Part shown: in pieces, positions 1 to 13,213 of the stretch | Position numbering within the stretch: the stretch's first letter is position 1 | Layout: every line of letters begins with the position of its first letter | Origin: Microvelia longipes | Lineage: Eukaryota > Arthropoda > Insecta > Hemiptera > Veliidae | Direction: 5' to 3' | Assembly (NCBI GenBank): GCA_018340805.1 | Contig: JACMZG010001913.1 | Location: 16,379,533-16,443,532, forward strand | Length of the DNA: 64,000 bases | Notes under the pieces: generated by a model | What the model was told of the DNA's origin: nothing | The model's database searches: none | Seen by the model: the letters and a program-made list of their open reading frames with translations, nothing else | Program-made: the position numbers and the translations under genes

Positions 1-63
1 TTTTTTTCAATTAAGCATATAGCGCAGTTTATTTAATGAGTGCTACCTTAAAAAAAAATAGTG

Positions 64-178
64 TATGCCATCCGGCTGAGAATGTCTTTATGTCTTGGCA
101 ATTTTTCCCGACTCGCTTCACTCGTCGGTAAATCTAATTGCCGTGACATAAAGACACACTTCTCAGCCTTATGGCATA
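64..178. repeat. Foldback hairpin, MITE-like
   Basis: Imperfect inverted repeat with arms of about 40-50 bp. The left arm starts TATGCCAT and contains GGCTGAGAA and CTTTATGTC; the right arm mirrors these with GACATAAAG, TTCTCAGCC and ATGGCATA. The loop (108-128) is itself near-palindromic, CCGACTCGCTTC followed by ACTCGTCGG, and resembles the GC-rich hairpin motif repeated in family A further on. No coding capacity. Probably a MITE or foldback element; class not assignable. Confidence 0.75.
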
Positions 179-2040
179 AATAACTATTTCTTCTTTGACG
201 GGCTATGATAATATATGATTTTTTAGCAAATATGCTACAGGAAAAATAAGCAAATTATATATGAGAGTTGTTTACACTTTTTTTCCCAAGTAACTCTAAA
301 TCTTAAATAAGTAATGCTCTTAAATACGGTCCCATGATTAAGTTTAGATCAGTGGTTTAATTCATAAAAATCAGTGTTGCCATTTTTTGTGTGGCTTTCG
401 ATTTCAGTGCTATGCTTTCACTAATGATCTGTTTAAGTTTCTTCTGATAAAGGTATGAAAACGAATCTTGTGTTAAAGGATTATAGTCTTTAATGACAAT
501 AAAGGATAAACATAACACCGTCCTATTGTCGCTCGATTCTACTGTGTACTCTGCTAACCCGATTTTACTCCTTGTGAATTGAACCATTAATAACAATGTT
601 TATTCCAAAACACTATATGAGGGGTTAGTTTTAACGATGTTAACAATAGTGTATCATCCCCTTGTTTAAATAAAAGGAAAACTTCCGTAATGGGATCAAA
701 AACGCGATCTTTCATCCGACATTCCTGATCATTACGGTATAAAATATTCAAAAGGTATGATGAGCAAAGAAAGAAGCGTTTTGCACCTAACAAAAGAAGT
801 AAAAAACGGGGGAGGTAAATTTCATCCAATGCGATTTTTTTCAACATGGCTGCACTGTAATGAAGAAAGCTCCTTTTTAGTTTTTAAAGGGGATAACAAA
901 TGGGTACAATAGATGCGTGCATCTGGAGTGGACCTCCCTAGCAGGCTATCAATACCAATTAGCTAAACAATTTTAAACCATCAGTAGCACTTTGTTGCAA
1001 ATTCGAAACAATGAACTCGATTGTAATGTTTGATCACCGAAATTCGTTTGTGATATTGAACGTAGACGTGCAATTGAAAGTAAATGTATCCATTGAAAAA
1101 GAAGATACCGTCTAACCTCATTGGATCCAAAAAACTCAAGGGATGGAATGTAAAGAAGATAAAAGAGTAGCGTCATCTTCTAAGATGTTCCAATATCAGT
1201 AATCAATATTTGATTCCTCTTAAAACCAAAGCACTTAGCACGTTTTCTATTCGATTAACCTCTAAGACTAAAAATCTATCTGTTGATCATCGTGGTTCTT
1301 TTTTACTTTAATCTGTCCTTAAATTAAAGTTTTTTATTTTGTGCCTATCAATTTATATCTATTTATAAACTGTATTGTTTCCTACCTGAGTTAATTTTAT
1401 CTTTTTTTAACTTTTAGAAATCAGAAAGTTGTTTTGATTTCTATTTGAATAATTTTATTCTTTATACCGAATGCATACATATTCTTGGGTTACTTTTTTA
1501 ATTTTATTCGGTTCCTTAATCCAATTGCTGTAGTGTTAGTTATGTCGATTAGTATTTTATTTTAAGATCAAGTTCCTATTCATTATTAGATCTCCTCTAT
1601 GATTGATTTAATTTGGTTCCTAAATGAAAGTCCTACAGATTCTTAGATATTTAAATATCTAAAAAAGTTTAATCAGACATAAAGATTAAGCTTATGTATC
1701 TGATTTTGTGTGATTTATAAATTTAAGTCTTGAATTTTTGAAGTCTTGAGTTTTTATTTTATTTTATTTTATTCCAATTTCAAATACTTGAGTTCCCTAT
1801 CTGATTTTATTCTTTGATTTACCTAGATTCTTAGAAATACCTCATTTTCTCGGGCTACCTATCTAATTTTATTTGATTTTAATTTTTATTTGATATTAGA
1901 CAAATTAGAAAAAAATACTAATCTTATTATGCTATACATTCAAAGAGTATATATAGCTTTGCGTGTTGAAACCAAATTTATACAACTTTTAGATCATAGT
2001 TACATAATTTCTTCAGTTTTATTTATTTCATTTCATTTTT
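179..2040. other. AT-rich stretch, no gene recognised
   Basis: Short open frames only (under 90 codons), none resembling a known family. From about 1320 onward the plus strand becomes very T-rich with recurring TTTTATTTTA runs and TTCTTAGAT-like words, suggesting decayed simple repeats. Confidence 0.6.
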
Positions 2041-2235
2041 AGCTTCATGCCCTGAGATTCTTAATTTTTTGAATTTAATATTTAATTTTTTTATTGGATG
2101 ATTTGCTTTGATTTCAATATTTCTTTTTGCCTTGATTACATTCTTAGCTTCATGCCTTTTAGATTCTTGATTTTTAAATTTAGTATTTATTGTATCATTG
2201 GATGATTTGCCTTGAGTTTGATAATTCTTCGGCTT
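2041..2235. repeat. Degenerate tandem duplication, 105 bp
   Basis: Two head-to-tail copies starting AGCTTCATGCC at 2041 and 2146. Both run through TTAGATTCTTGATTT-like and ATTGGATGATTTGC words. Confidence 0.6.
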
Positions 2236-2337
2236 TAATCTATTTTTTCTTTTTAAATAAATCGCTGTGGTCGCTTGTATGGCGGGATGTGAGCAAATGC
2301 CGTATCAGAGTTCTTGATCACGAAATAATAGGTTTAA

Positions 2338-2562
<225 letters not shown>

Positions 2563-2844
2563 AGTTATTTTATTGCACTCTTTTTTTTTTAACGGATCAA
2601 CCTTGGGAGAACACGATCCATATAAACCTAGAGGTACCACTCTGGGTAAAACTTTTTATTTGAAAACAGCAAGTTTTTGGACTAAATTCGCAGATAGCGG
2701 CACTGTCTGGGCCTTTTTTGACAAGTTGATTCTTAGAATGCGCGAGTTTAAACTTAATAATGATGAATTTTTGCATTAAAGGAGTACATACTCATTATTA
2801 TTAGTCTTTAATTTTTAAATGTATGTAATTTATAAAAGTCTGTC

Positions 2845-3060
2845 TGCCTCCTTAGCCGTGATCGTATAATCACTCGATTTCGGCACTGAAGGTCCGGGGT
2901 TCGCAGCCTGGACTACGCTCTAAGGTTATAGTAATAGTATTTGTTCTAGAACGATTTAGCCAATTTTAATTAATACATAGATATAGTGGATGCCTGAGGT
3001 GGTTCCTACAAAGTGAACTATCTGATGTGCCGAAAGGCCCTAAAACGGGCATTTTATTTT
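2845..3060 (+). repeat. SINE-like unit with tRNA-like head
   Basis: The head has an A-box-like TTAGCCGTGATCG and a B-box-like GGTCCGGGGTTCGCAGCC about 50 bp apart, as in tRNA-derived SINEs. The body ends in TGCCGAAAGGCCC, a short hairpin and a T-rich (TTTTA) tail. A similar CTGATGAGC-containing tail is seen near 42230 and 50820. Seen: box-like motifs. Inferred: a SINE. Full length not established. Confidence 0.45.
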
Positions 3061-4600
3061 TACTTTATTTTTATTTTTAAATTTAGTCTTGTTCCCCTTC
3101 ACTCTATATAGGAAAAATAAGATTGCCATTAAACGTGAAACCAATTATTGGCAACCCAATTAACAAATATTCCACCTTAATATTTCTTATTGCATCGATT
3201 GCTTTTTTTTTCTTTAAGCTTACTTTAATTTTCTTTTGTTTTTACGTGTTTACTTAGGGTATAAAAGTGTCCGCCTACTTTAGGGCGGTACTTATCTTCT
3301 TATCATTTTTTCAAAAAGAAAAAAAAATTATAAGTAGATGCGCTTGAAACTAAAATATGGAAATTAAACGAGTTTTTCCTTCAAGGGTGGAAAGTTGATA
3401 CTTGGAGTCTTTATTTTGGATTTATATTTATTAGCTTTTTTTCTTAAACAGCATTACCAAGGTAAGAAAAAGGGCTTTATTCGAGACCTGTTTATTTTTC
3501 CCTCCCATCCTAATTTTCTTCCTGGGTTCCTTGAGACGATTTGTTTTGTCTAACTTTAGTTCTTTTTTCTTTTATAAAAAAGCTAAATAGCTTTTCCCTT
3601 TTTTATTTACTTTAGTTTGATCAAAATGTTATAATGTTTAGTTTTTATTGTATTTGTAACTTGGTATATATTTGATTAATTTTTGTACATTTAAGTTTTA
3701 TTATATGTTTTAATTAATCATTTTTCTTTATTTCTTTATTATGCTTGTTGGATTATACACTATTGATTGATATACATGTTATGTATCTTAAATTTTAACT
3801 TAAGGCATTGTTAAAATAAAATGTTTCTTTATATTAACTTTATACACAAAAGCTAAATATGTTTTCTTTTAACACCTAAGAGTTGTCTGGGAAATTTGGG
3901 GGAAAAGCTTGGTTACAAACTCTTACATTTTATATACCTCTAAAATAAAATCCAAAAAGAAATCTGGAGTAAAGGCTCGACGAAACATATCGTACCCTAA
4001 AATTTCCTTTAAAGAAGTAAATTGAAAAAAAGTTGCAAGTGATAAAAAGACGAGTACTGAACAAAGAGAGTTTATGGCACCGGATTTACACGAATGACAC
4101 CACAAAAAAGTTAAAAGACAGAGGAACGAGTTAGTATAAAAATTGTATTTTTACAAGGTAGATTTCTGGTAGAAGTTGCAAAACCTTGGAATTAGATAGC
4201 ATTAAGATAAAACTAACCCACTGATAGGAAACGTCGTTTATTCGAGGAATTTTCGTTCTGTCTCCATATAAAAGGTTTAGAAAGAAAAGTTTTAAAGTGA
4301 AGAAAATTATGCTTTGCCCCAAGCACTCGTATGTAAAGGTGAAATCAATGTAAAATCTATCAATGTGAAATCTGTTTTAAAATCGTATTTCTACTAAAAG
4401 GAAGAAAATATTAACTTTCCACCTTAATTAATAAGGATGAAAGATTCTATTACAGCGAATTTGTATAAATGGGGAAGAAATAATACTATGGGTTGGAGGT
4501 GAAACAAGTTGAAAAATTATAACTCAGAGTGGGAGAGAACAACAGTAATTTTCTTAAACTTAAAACTGTGTTGTGAATCGTACGGTAATTACCGTATGGT
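3061..4600. other. AT-rich stretch, nothing recognised
   Basis: No reading frame or repeat that I can classify; short frames on the minus strand at 3923-4322 have no recognisable motif. Confidence 0.6.
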
Positions 4601-4760
4601 ACGGTAATTCTCTCTTCCGTATAGCATGAACTGGTAATAGACCATTGACACGTAAAATATTCTATAGTAACTGTACGGTAATTCTCTCTTACGTATAGCA
4701 TGAACTGGTAATGGACCATTGCCATACGCAAAATATTCTATAGTAACTGTACGGTAATTT
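4601..4760. repeat. Tandem duplication, 75-bp unit
   Basis: Units at 4601-4674 and 4675-4750 plus the start of a third. Each begins ACGGTAATTCTCTCTT and includes TATAGCATGAACTGGTAAT and AAATATTCTATAGTAACTGT. It is preceded by the palindrome ACGGTAATTACCGT. Confidence 0.85.
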
Positions 4761-7273
4761 ATTTGCACACGCAGTTATTATTTTGCAAAGAAAGTAACAT
4801 TCATTTATTAAGGTTAAGTTTTAAGGTTATTCTATTGTATAAGTCTGTAGATCCTGCATCGCTAGAATTATTCTATATAATCCAGACTCAGAACTAAAAT
4901 GGTATCAATGGTAGAAGAACCTCGGTTTTCGGTCTTTTAGGAATTTTTAATTGTTGTTATTTATGCGTGATTCTTTAGTGGCAAGGAGAGGGCGAAATGT
5001 CTAGATAGTTAATTATAAGACAACTAAAAAGAAGATGTCACTTATCGCTTTTGCCATTGTTGTTAATTTTGACTTCATTTATTACTTATTAATCGTTGTT
5101 TACATTATTGTTTGCTTATAAAGGTGCACACTAATTTTATGAATGATATACGGTAATGACAGTTTAAAAAGTTAACATCTCCGGGTTAAAGTAATTTATT
5201 GTGAATTCTTAAGTGTATAGTTTAGTAATTAGTTTATATTTATTTATTTTTGGGTCTTAAAAAATGAAACATTTACTTCGGGAAAGAAATTCCCGCTGCT
5301 GTGGTATTGGATAGTCAACGAACCATTTTACTGCCTCTGCCTATCTTCGGAATTAACTATATGGTCGTCAGCTTCGCTTGAGGAATAAATAAAAATACTC
5401 GATTGCAATGGAAGAGTTAAAGGAGGAAATTAAAATACTTTCGCATCTTACTATCCCATACTTATTTATAAATAGCTTATTCATAAATATGATAAACATA
5501 TAAACATTAATCATTAAACACCGGATAATTATAATTCCTGGGCTCATTACAACCAAAAATATTTCACGTTACTTCAGTTGATTCGGAAGCAGCTAACGAA
5601 CTCTATATCAACTTGAAGAGTAACAAAGTAATAGCCTACGGTTACCACGCGACCCGCCACGCGTAGCTGAGTGCCCTAAACCAACTTATTGTTTCTATTA
5701 CGAATCCAAACAATACCTCCTTTTCACCAGTTTTACCCTTTTTTACTCTCTAAAAGGTCCTTATGATTCTTTATATCGATACCTCTTTAAAACATTGTTT
5801 CCCAAAGAGTTATTGTTCATTATTTTAAACAATTTTACTTACTTTTTAGTCTTTTTAGTTGTGCGTACTTTGAAGTATACTTATAGAATGTATAATGAGT
5901 TAAGTTAGTTTGCTTCATTATTTAATCTTTTGTATTGATGTTTTTAATAATTCTTAATCTAAAAGCGTAATTAATAAGTGTGGGAAATAGAGCATGTTGC
6001 GATTTTGTAACATTACAATTGAATATTGGCTCCTATTACAAAAAATTAAATTTAAATCAATTTATTTTTGTTATGAGACCCAAAATCGATCCATGTAAAT
6101 CAATATCCACAATCCTGACGAATACACTTTTACTCGTTGTTGCAGAAAGTTAGTTTTCTGCATTGTTCAAAGGAAATGTGCGTTTCTACTCTATTTAAAC
6201 CTTCGCTATTTCTTCCAAAACAAGGTCTGCACAATATTTTGTGGACTCACGCAAAAGCCTGATTATGCTGATCTTTAAAATGTTTTTGAGCATTCCCTTT
6301 TATAAATCCAGAACATTGCCTGATCAGAAAACATGAAATGACACACACTACTCTACTCTGCACTGTTCTTCATTACTCTCAAATTTTTCATTTTAAAGTA
6401 ATCTAGGGTAAAGTAGAGTAAACTCAGCATTAGATGCGCCCGCGAACAATAAAAGGCTAAAAAGTGCGAATAACCTTTTTGGGTTACCTAACCTTCCTAG
6501 CCAAACCAAATAAATACTAATTATTTACTATACTAACAATTTTGTACAATTTTTGTTTAATTGAGTTGCTTTGTTAGAAAATGTGGCTATTTTACGAGAT
6601 TCCACAATTTATAAATTGTTTTAAGCAGACCCGTTCAAATTTTAGAGAATACATTTTTTGTGTACTTTGCTTTTTGTTCAAATTATAAATTTATAACTTA
6701 GAATTTGTGTAAATAGTTATTATTTTCTTAATATGCACTATCATTTGTAAAAAAAAATTACTGGGCCAATTTCTACATACATCAACTTTCTATTGAGACT
6801 AGCCAATCCGATTTTTAAGGAAAGATGAGGCGTGATCACTACAACAAGTGATATATGATTCTTTTTTTATTAAAGATGGTACACTTTAACAAAACAACAA
6901 TTATTCCATGAAATTCCACGTAATAATTTCATAATTTAAACGAAAAGTATGGTGAGCTACTATCACTTGAAAATTTATCATGATAGTTTACTATGAGCAC
7001 AAAACATTTTAAAACACAAAAAATACCACTAATATTTCGTTCTATTAATTTAAAGTAGCATAAATAGAGTTATAAAATTATTTAATATTGTTAAAATTCC
7101 TCGATAGCTCATAAATTATTGTTATCACTGGTGATAAGAGTGATTTCCCACCAGAACTTTATTTTACTCGATCTTTTAGGACAAACAAAAAGTGCAGTTT
7201 GATTCAGCCTGAGATAAGATCAGGCATGAAGATAATGTTGCATAACTATCGTTATGAATCATAGTGTTGTGCA
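4761..7273. other. AT-rich stretch, nothing recognised
   Basis: No convincing coding region, tRNA or repeat family member found by eye on either strand. Confidence 0.55.
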
Positions 7274-7348
7274 GTCTAGGGCAGTTTGGAGTAGAAATCG
7301 AGGACATCCTCGAATGTTGCCCTAGATTACTCCAGTACACTGGAGTAA
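7274..7348. repeat. Cluster of nested hairpins
   Basis: Within 75 bp there is an outer stem GTCTAGGGCA/TGCCCTAGAT, enclosing the palindrome TCGAGGACATCCTCGA (7298-7313), and next to it TTACTCCAGT/ACTGGAGTAA (7327-7348) with a 2-nt loop. The surroundings are otherwise plain AT-rich DNA. It could be a MITE core or chance structure. Confidence 0.6.
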
Positions 7349-7554
7349 CGTGCCGACAAACCTAGATCCTGAACATAGATCGAAAACATAGATGAAAACA
7401 AGAGTTTTACAGAAAATTCCCTTGGTTTACAAGTCCCTGCGCCATAATTATATTGTAGATAAAGTTTAGGGAATTTTTTTCAAGTCCTCTTTTGGCAGAG
7501 TAACATTTAAAAAGTAGATCGTTACACTTTTTTTCATTTACTCTTAGATTCTTA

Positions 7555-7555
<1 letters not shown>

Positions 7556-7588
<33 letters not shown>

Positions 7589-7589
7589 T
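7556..7589. repeat. AAT trinucleotide microsatellite
   Basis: About ten uninterrupted AAT units. Confidence 0.9.
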
Positions 7590-9002
7590 AGTATATTTCC
7601 ATTTTAAATTTACATAATAAATTATAATAGTTGAGAAAACAATAATTAATTAAATTTATCTCTTAGATACAAATTTGTCAAATAGTATTATTTCAAAAAT
7701 GTGAGCCCTCAAAAGCTAATGCTGGAGTGAGGGCTCAGTCTAGACTCTAGTGGCTTTTATTAAAAATTAAAAAAAAAATCTGGATAAAGAAAAAAAAATG
7801 AAATAACATAGTATTGGAAAAAATGTAAGTTGTAGTAATTTAATTTTAGAGTATGATATTTATATTAAAATAATAAAAGAAGAAACTGTAAACAAAAAAT
7901 ATTGAAAATTAATCAGAAGTGTATAATATTGAAAAAAAAAATAATTAAAATAAAACTTTCAAAATAGCTATCTTGAATGGCTTTGAAATGGAAAAATAAA
8001 ATGCTTAAAAAAGAGTTAAACATAAATAAGTTAAATTTATCAATGTTATAAAAATAATATTTATTAATCAAGATCATTCAAATGATCCTTGAATGATTTT
8101 TCAGCTGAAACCCTTTAAATCAAAGATCGTTACACCTTTGGACATTTTATGCTTTGTCTTTAGCGAGAATTTACAGAACGGTAAGGTTGTTTCACGTGTG
8201 GTATTTAAGACAAAAGGGTGAAAAAATTGTCAAAATCAAAAAGAAAAAGTTTAGTGTTAAAGACTTTTTTCGAATGTATCAACTAAATTAACTTTTTATA
8301 CGGAACGAGTTTTCTTGTGAAAATGTTAAAGTTTTTTTTTCTAAAAGATTAAGAGCGGAGAAGATATCGTCAGGTTCTAATTGAGTCGAGTTTTCCAGAG
8401 ACTTGGGAAGTAAAGTTGTCTGTTGAGACTTGGTAAGAGTTTCAAGAGTAAAACTTGCTTTCTAAGTGCCTTTACTAAGATCAAACCCCCATCTCTTTAT
8501 AAAGAGAAAGTTTAATTGTAGTAAAGAGAGTGCTCTTTAAGAGTCAAGACTTTGTGGCCGTGTTAAGAAAAGTTTAAAGTAAAAGCTTTAAGTATGGTAA
8601 GAAAGAGCTTGATTAGAGCTCTGGTAAACTTGCTAATGGTTCCTACTTGCCTTCAACAGGGAGAATAATTATTAATTCCCCTAACAATGTTTTTATTCGT
8701 CAGTGTTTAAGTGGATAAATACGTTTTATCCGTGTAGATTTTCCTCTCTTACCAAAGTATCTTATATTATTAAACTCCAGTTTTTTAATAATAAACTAAT
8801 TACATTTTTTAATCTTATTTTATAACTCTTTTGTAACAATTCATATAGATTTATTAATTTATCCTTATATACCCCAAAAATATTTTTTATTTACTTTGCG
8901 ATATCAAGGTCTATTTTCATGCGACCTTTGCGAAGACAGTTCTTAATATGGGAAAGTATACAGCTCGCACATAACTAGTTTTCCACATTGTTAAAAATTT
9001 TC
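7590..9002. other. AT-rich stretch, nothing recognised
   Basis: No supported feature. Confidence 0.55.
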
Positions 9003-9445
9003 CGAGCGAGTCCTTGGACTCGCTTCGCTCGTCCTAAGATAGTAAATGCATTCGTTTCATTCGCAGCGGTAACCTTTACAGCACTGACCACGCTTAATGC
9101 TGCTTAACTTTTATGATCCAACAAAAATCATGGATATACTTGTTGTATTAAACGAAACTTGGTGAACCTATTTATTACGTAATGGCATACACTAGAACCA
9201 AATTTCAACTCAATTGGATTGTTTTCCCATTTATTACAATTTTTTAAATATGTACATACACAAATTATTTACTAAAAATTGAACTAATACAGTTCAATTA
9301 GTAAAGAACTAATTAATTCAATCAGTTCTTTAGTTCTATCTTAATAAGATAAAACTTGGCACATATATTAATCTTATACATGGCTACATCCGTGCCAAAT
9401 CTCAATCCGATCCCATCATTTCCAGGTTTATGCTTTTTCGCCTTT
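9003..9445 (+). repeat. Family A dispersed repeat, partial copy 1
   Basis: Lacks the 5' end of the family. It starts in the GC-rich motif GGACTCGCTTCGCTCGTCC and continues through GATAGTAAATGCATTCG, CACTGACCACGCTTAATGC, AACAAAAATCATGGATATAC and ACTTGGCACATAT to GTGCCAAATCTCAATCCG, where similarity is lost. No coding capacity. Confidence 0.85.
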
Positions 9446-9892
9446 GCCTTAAATTTTATGTGTGTGTTGAGATACTTATTTCCTATGTAGTTTTGCTTTT
9501 TGAAAGTCTTATTGACCCTTCTAAAAGTTGTCAATGTTCCCTTTTGTAGATTCACCCTTGAATAAATAAGCTTGTTCTCCTATTATCAAAGGGACAAACA
9601 AACGGATTAAAGTTAGTTGGTTTTTATATCAAACCGTTACTAACACTTTAAAAATGAAATCGTAAAATACGTTACTCTTACTTATTATAAAATTTAGTTC
9701 ACCTCTATAATTGATTCGTTTCTCACAACGTAAGAGTACTTAACTATAGCTTTGCCGAGGCAATGAATTTTTTTTATAATCTGGAACAGAGAAAAAAGCC
9801 CCTCCATAAAAGTAATTTCACGATGGAGAAAATTGGGTTTTCTTGTATATCAGCTTTTGCTACTCCCTAATGATCAAAATGAAATAGATGGT

Positions 9893-10495
9893 AAAAATCG
9901 GGTACGGGTACCCCGGAAATTTTCCTCATTACATCGGACTCGCTTCGCTTGTCCTCAGAATACAAAAGTCGTTAAATGTATACTGAAAAACGTCTCCGGA
10001 CTCGCTTCGCTCATCCTCAGATAGTAAATAGATTCGTTTCATTCCCAGCGGTCACCCATTCTTAGGGATCAAGCGAAGAGCATTGAAGCTTGATGCTCTT
10101 AAATTTTATGATTCACCAAAAATCATGGATATACTTACATTAAAACGAAACATAATGTAATTATTTATTACGTAAAGGTATGCACTTAAACCAAATTTCA
10201 AGTGAATTGGATTATTTTCCGATTTTTTACATTTTTTTAAAAAAATATACAAGTCAGTCGATAAAAATTGAACTAATGCTGATAATGAGATGGAACTTGG
10301 CACATATTTTAGTCTTATACATAGCTACATGCGTGCCAAATTTCAATAGGTAGACTGATTTTTGTACAAAGTTTTAATTCTCTAGCAAAAATACACTGGG
10401 AGCTTCGATGACAACAGACACACACACACATACAGACAGACAACTTCGCGAAATCCCTCATTTGAATCTACGGTATAAATGAGGTATAGTAAAAA
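9893..10495 (+). repeat. Family A dispersed repeat, copy 2
   Basis: Shows the family 5' end (AATCGGGTACGGGTACCCCG), two GC-rich hairpin motifs, the GGCACATATTTTAGTCTTAT block, the ACACACACACATACAGACAG block and the 3' end CTACGGTATAAATGAGG. Internal deletion compared with copy 4. A local palindrome AAGAGCATTGAAGCTTGATG (10075 on) is unique to this copy. Confidence 0.85.
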
Positions 10496-11562
10496 TATTA
10501 AAGAAATCTCTTTACTCTTCAGCATGTAGCAACTATTTTTAGAGGTATTCCCGTTTGCAATTTCAGCGTAGCCATGAACAATTTTCTTTTTAAAATTTAA
10601 TTGATTGCTTATGACAAGCAATAATAAATAACCCAGAATGCCAGCGAAGGGAGCTAAAGAAAAGTTATCCGTTATAATTTTAAAAAAGTACATTTTTGAC
10701 CTAATGCTTTTGTCATGGATGGTCATGGATGACTTTTTGTCTATGAAAGATGCTATTTTGTAAAATAGTAGTATATATTATGTAAATTCATATCTCTCCT
10801 CTTTCTAAATTCATATTTAAAACAATTTTTTTATTTTTTAACCAAAATTTTAAAATTTCTTTTTTAAGTCGCATTGTCTCCTGCATCTCATAACCCCTTT
10901 TGAATCCTTTAACGCCCCAGGGGGGCCATATCGCCCACGTTGAGAACCATTGTGTTTAAACACCGAACAGATTGTCCAATTAAACTTCACAAAAATATCA
11001 TCACGGTATAGTCAGAACAGTGTAGTGTCTAGTCTATTAATTATTTAACTAATAGATTTTAATCAACGATTAGATACGATACAAAGGATTATGTTAAACT
11101 TTTACTTTACTTTCTTGCTTATCTTTCTAATAATCTTCTTTTAAATTTTCATTTTCTTCCTTTAAAACCTGAGTTTTTTTCGCAAAGAGGGTATGATTTT
11201 TTTTTATGTCAGATGTAAGTTAGACAATGATACACAACAAACAGGCACGGGCTCACGTTAAATCCCTGGGTGGTCCATTTTTTCGGGATCGTTTACTAAA
11301 AATTATTATTATTTCCATTGTTTGGTATAATTTTTGAAGACAGCAAGGTCTAGACTTGTTATTCTCTTTTGTTAGTTACCTAACATTTTACTTGTAAAAT
11401 ATCAAATAGCTCTAATTCTTTTGAAACATTTATAAGTAGTTTAAAAAGCCATTGTAAACAATTCTCCGACAGTGAAATAGCATGAATAATTATATTTTCA
11501 CTAATAGTAATGAAAATCTTATACCTTTTTATATAAGCGTTTTAGGACATAATCGTTTTAGA
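10496..11562. other. AT-rich stretch, nothing recognised
   Basis: No supported feature. Confidence 0.55.
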
Positions 11563-12300
11563 TTTTTACTTTATACCGTTGGTATATTGGAAAAGTATTG
11601 TGTTTGCAAAAGAAACCCGAAACTGGGATGAAACTGGCAATATCCGTTTCAGGTGTTTTAAAGGCCTCTTAAATGGTTTTCTTAAATTTGTCTGTGTGTG
11701 TGTGTGTCTGTTATCATCGTAGCTCTTAGTGTATTTATGCTAGAGAATTGAAACTTTGTAGAAAAATCCCGCAATAATGGTTCAGCGAACCTTTCGAAAA
11801 AGCATAAACCTGGAAAATGATGTGATCAGATTGAGATTTGGCATGGATGTAGCCATGTATTAGATTAACATATGTGCCAAGTTTCATCTCATTACCAGCA
11901 TTATTTTTTTTTTATAAAATGACATTTGTATGTTTTTTAAAAAATGTAAAACTTAGAAAATGATTTTATTGAGTCAAAATTTAGTACAAATGTATACCTT
12001 TTATTAATAAATAAGAACACAAAGTTTCGTTTTAATGCGTCAAGTTTATTCATGATTTTTGTTGGATCATAAAAGTAAAGTAGAATTGAGCGTGGTCAAT
12101 GTAATATGGGTGACTACTAAGAATGATACGGATGCATCAACTATCTGAAGAGGAGTAAAGCGAGTCCGAAAGCAGTTTAAATTTGGTGAATCGTATATTC
12201 TGAGGACGAGCGAAGCAAGTCCGAAGCAGCGAGGATAAGCGTAGTGAATTCGATGTGATGAGGAAAAGTTCCGAGGTACCCCGTACCCGATTTTTTTAGT
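11563..12300 (-). repeat. Family A dispersed repeat, copy 3
   Basis: Inverted copy. It enters at the family 3' end (TTTATACCGTTGGTATATTG) and leaves at the 5' end (GAGGTACCCCGTACCCGATT). Almost full length at about 740 bp, with the TGTGTGTGTGTCTGTTATCA block and the reverse complement of the GC-rich hairpin motif near 12200. Confidence 0.85.
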
Positions 12301-12826
12301 AATAGATTTGGGCGGATTTTATTATATTTAAAGGTAATTAAGTAAGGAATAAATGGCGGAACATGGAACAATGTGAATAAATTGATTTAGCCTTTTTGGC
12401 TATAATATTTAATTTCTCTTCCTGAGTAAAGCAGTTTATAATTCATTATTATAATACCATCTTATATTTCCAAATCCCCCCTTCTCAATGATACTTTATT
12501 CAAATCGTAACATAGAAAACGAGTTACATTTATTTTTAATCTACAGATTAAGAAATACAGAAATACATTTCTGTATTTGTTGTTACGAGTGGTTTGTTAA
12601 AATAAATTAAAACAATAAAATTAGAGGCCATGTGCTCCCGACCCTTTAGGCCGCTTCCTGGCTACAGTGTTGTCCATTTTATTATTTTTTGTTACATGGG
12701 CCGTTTTTAACATTTGCGCTGGATTGTATTAATCTTTCTGTGTAGTTGTATGAATTTGTAAGGCACGAAATTTCTTTGTGTGTTTGTTCAGCCAGGCTAA
12801 ATAACAAGATGCCTGCTGCATGTTTT
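12301..12826. other. No gene recognised
   Basis: AT-rich, with one short GC-richer patch (12630-12680) that I cannot classify. Confidence 0.5.
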
Positions 12827-12908
12827 ACCACATATCATAATATTGTGTAAATAACGCAATATTTCGCATAATATGTGTGTACAAACAGGCATGTAACAAA
12901 TTATTTAG

Positions 12909-12982
<74 letters not shown>

Positions 12983-13171
12983 TTGGACCTCTGTATAACG
13001 AACTTAAAGGTTCAAGTGAAAAAATTCGTTATATAGAAATTTCGTTGTATAGAAATTATATGATACCACATATCATAATATTGTGTAAATAACGCAATAT
13101 TTCGCATAATATGTGTGTACAAACAGGCATGTAACAAATTATTTTAGTATATATATATATATATATTATAT

Positions 13172-13211
<40 letters not shown>
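12827..13211. repeat. 88-bp direct repeats with AT microsatellites
   Basis: Two nearly identical direct repeats (12827-12914 and 13065-13152), 238 bp apart. Each starts ACCACATATCATAATATTG, contains TTTCGCATAATATGTGTGTA and ends in an AT microsatellite (12910-12979 and 13145-13211). The interval carries a pogo-like terminus. Tandem duplication of a segment carrying the microsatellite is the simplest reading. Confidence 0.85.
12980..13050 (+). mobile_element. pogo/Tigger-like transposon terminus
   Basis: Starts CAGTTGGACCTCTGTATAAC directly after TA, the usual target of Tc1/mariner/pogo elements. The motif closely matches the CAGTNGAACCTCNATATAAC style of pogo/Tigger terminal inverted repeats. 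Further TTCGTTATATAGAAATT-type subterminal repeats follow. No opposite terminus or transposase is seen, so this is one end of a non-autonomous or truncated element. Confidence 0.55.

Positions 13212-13213
<2 letters not shown>

Noticed and set aside
2995..3060. CTGATGTGCCGAAAGGC, and CTGATGAGC motifs near 42225 and 50822, as further hammerheads
   Set aside because: The CTGATG words are present, but none has a helix II followed by GAAA in the right place; they look like a shared SINE tail.
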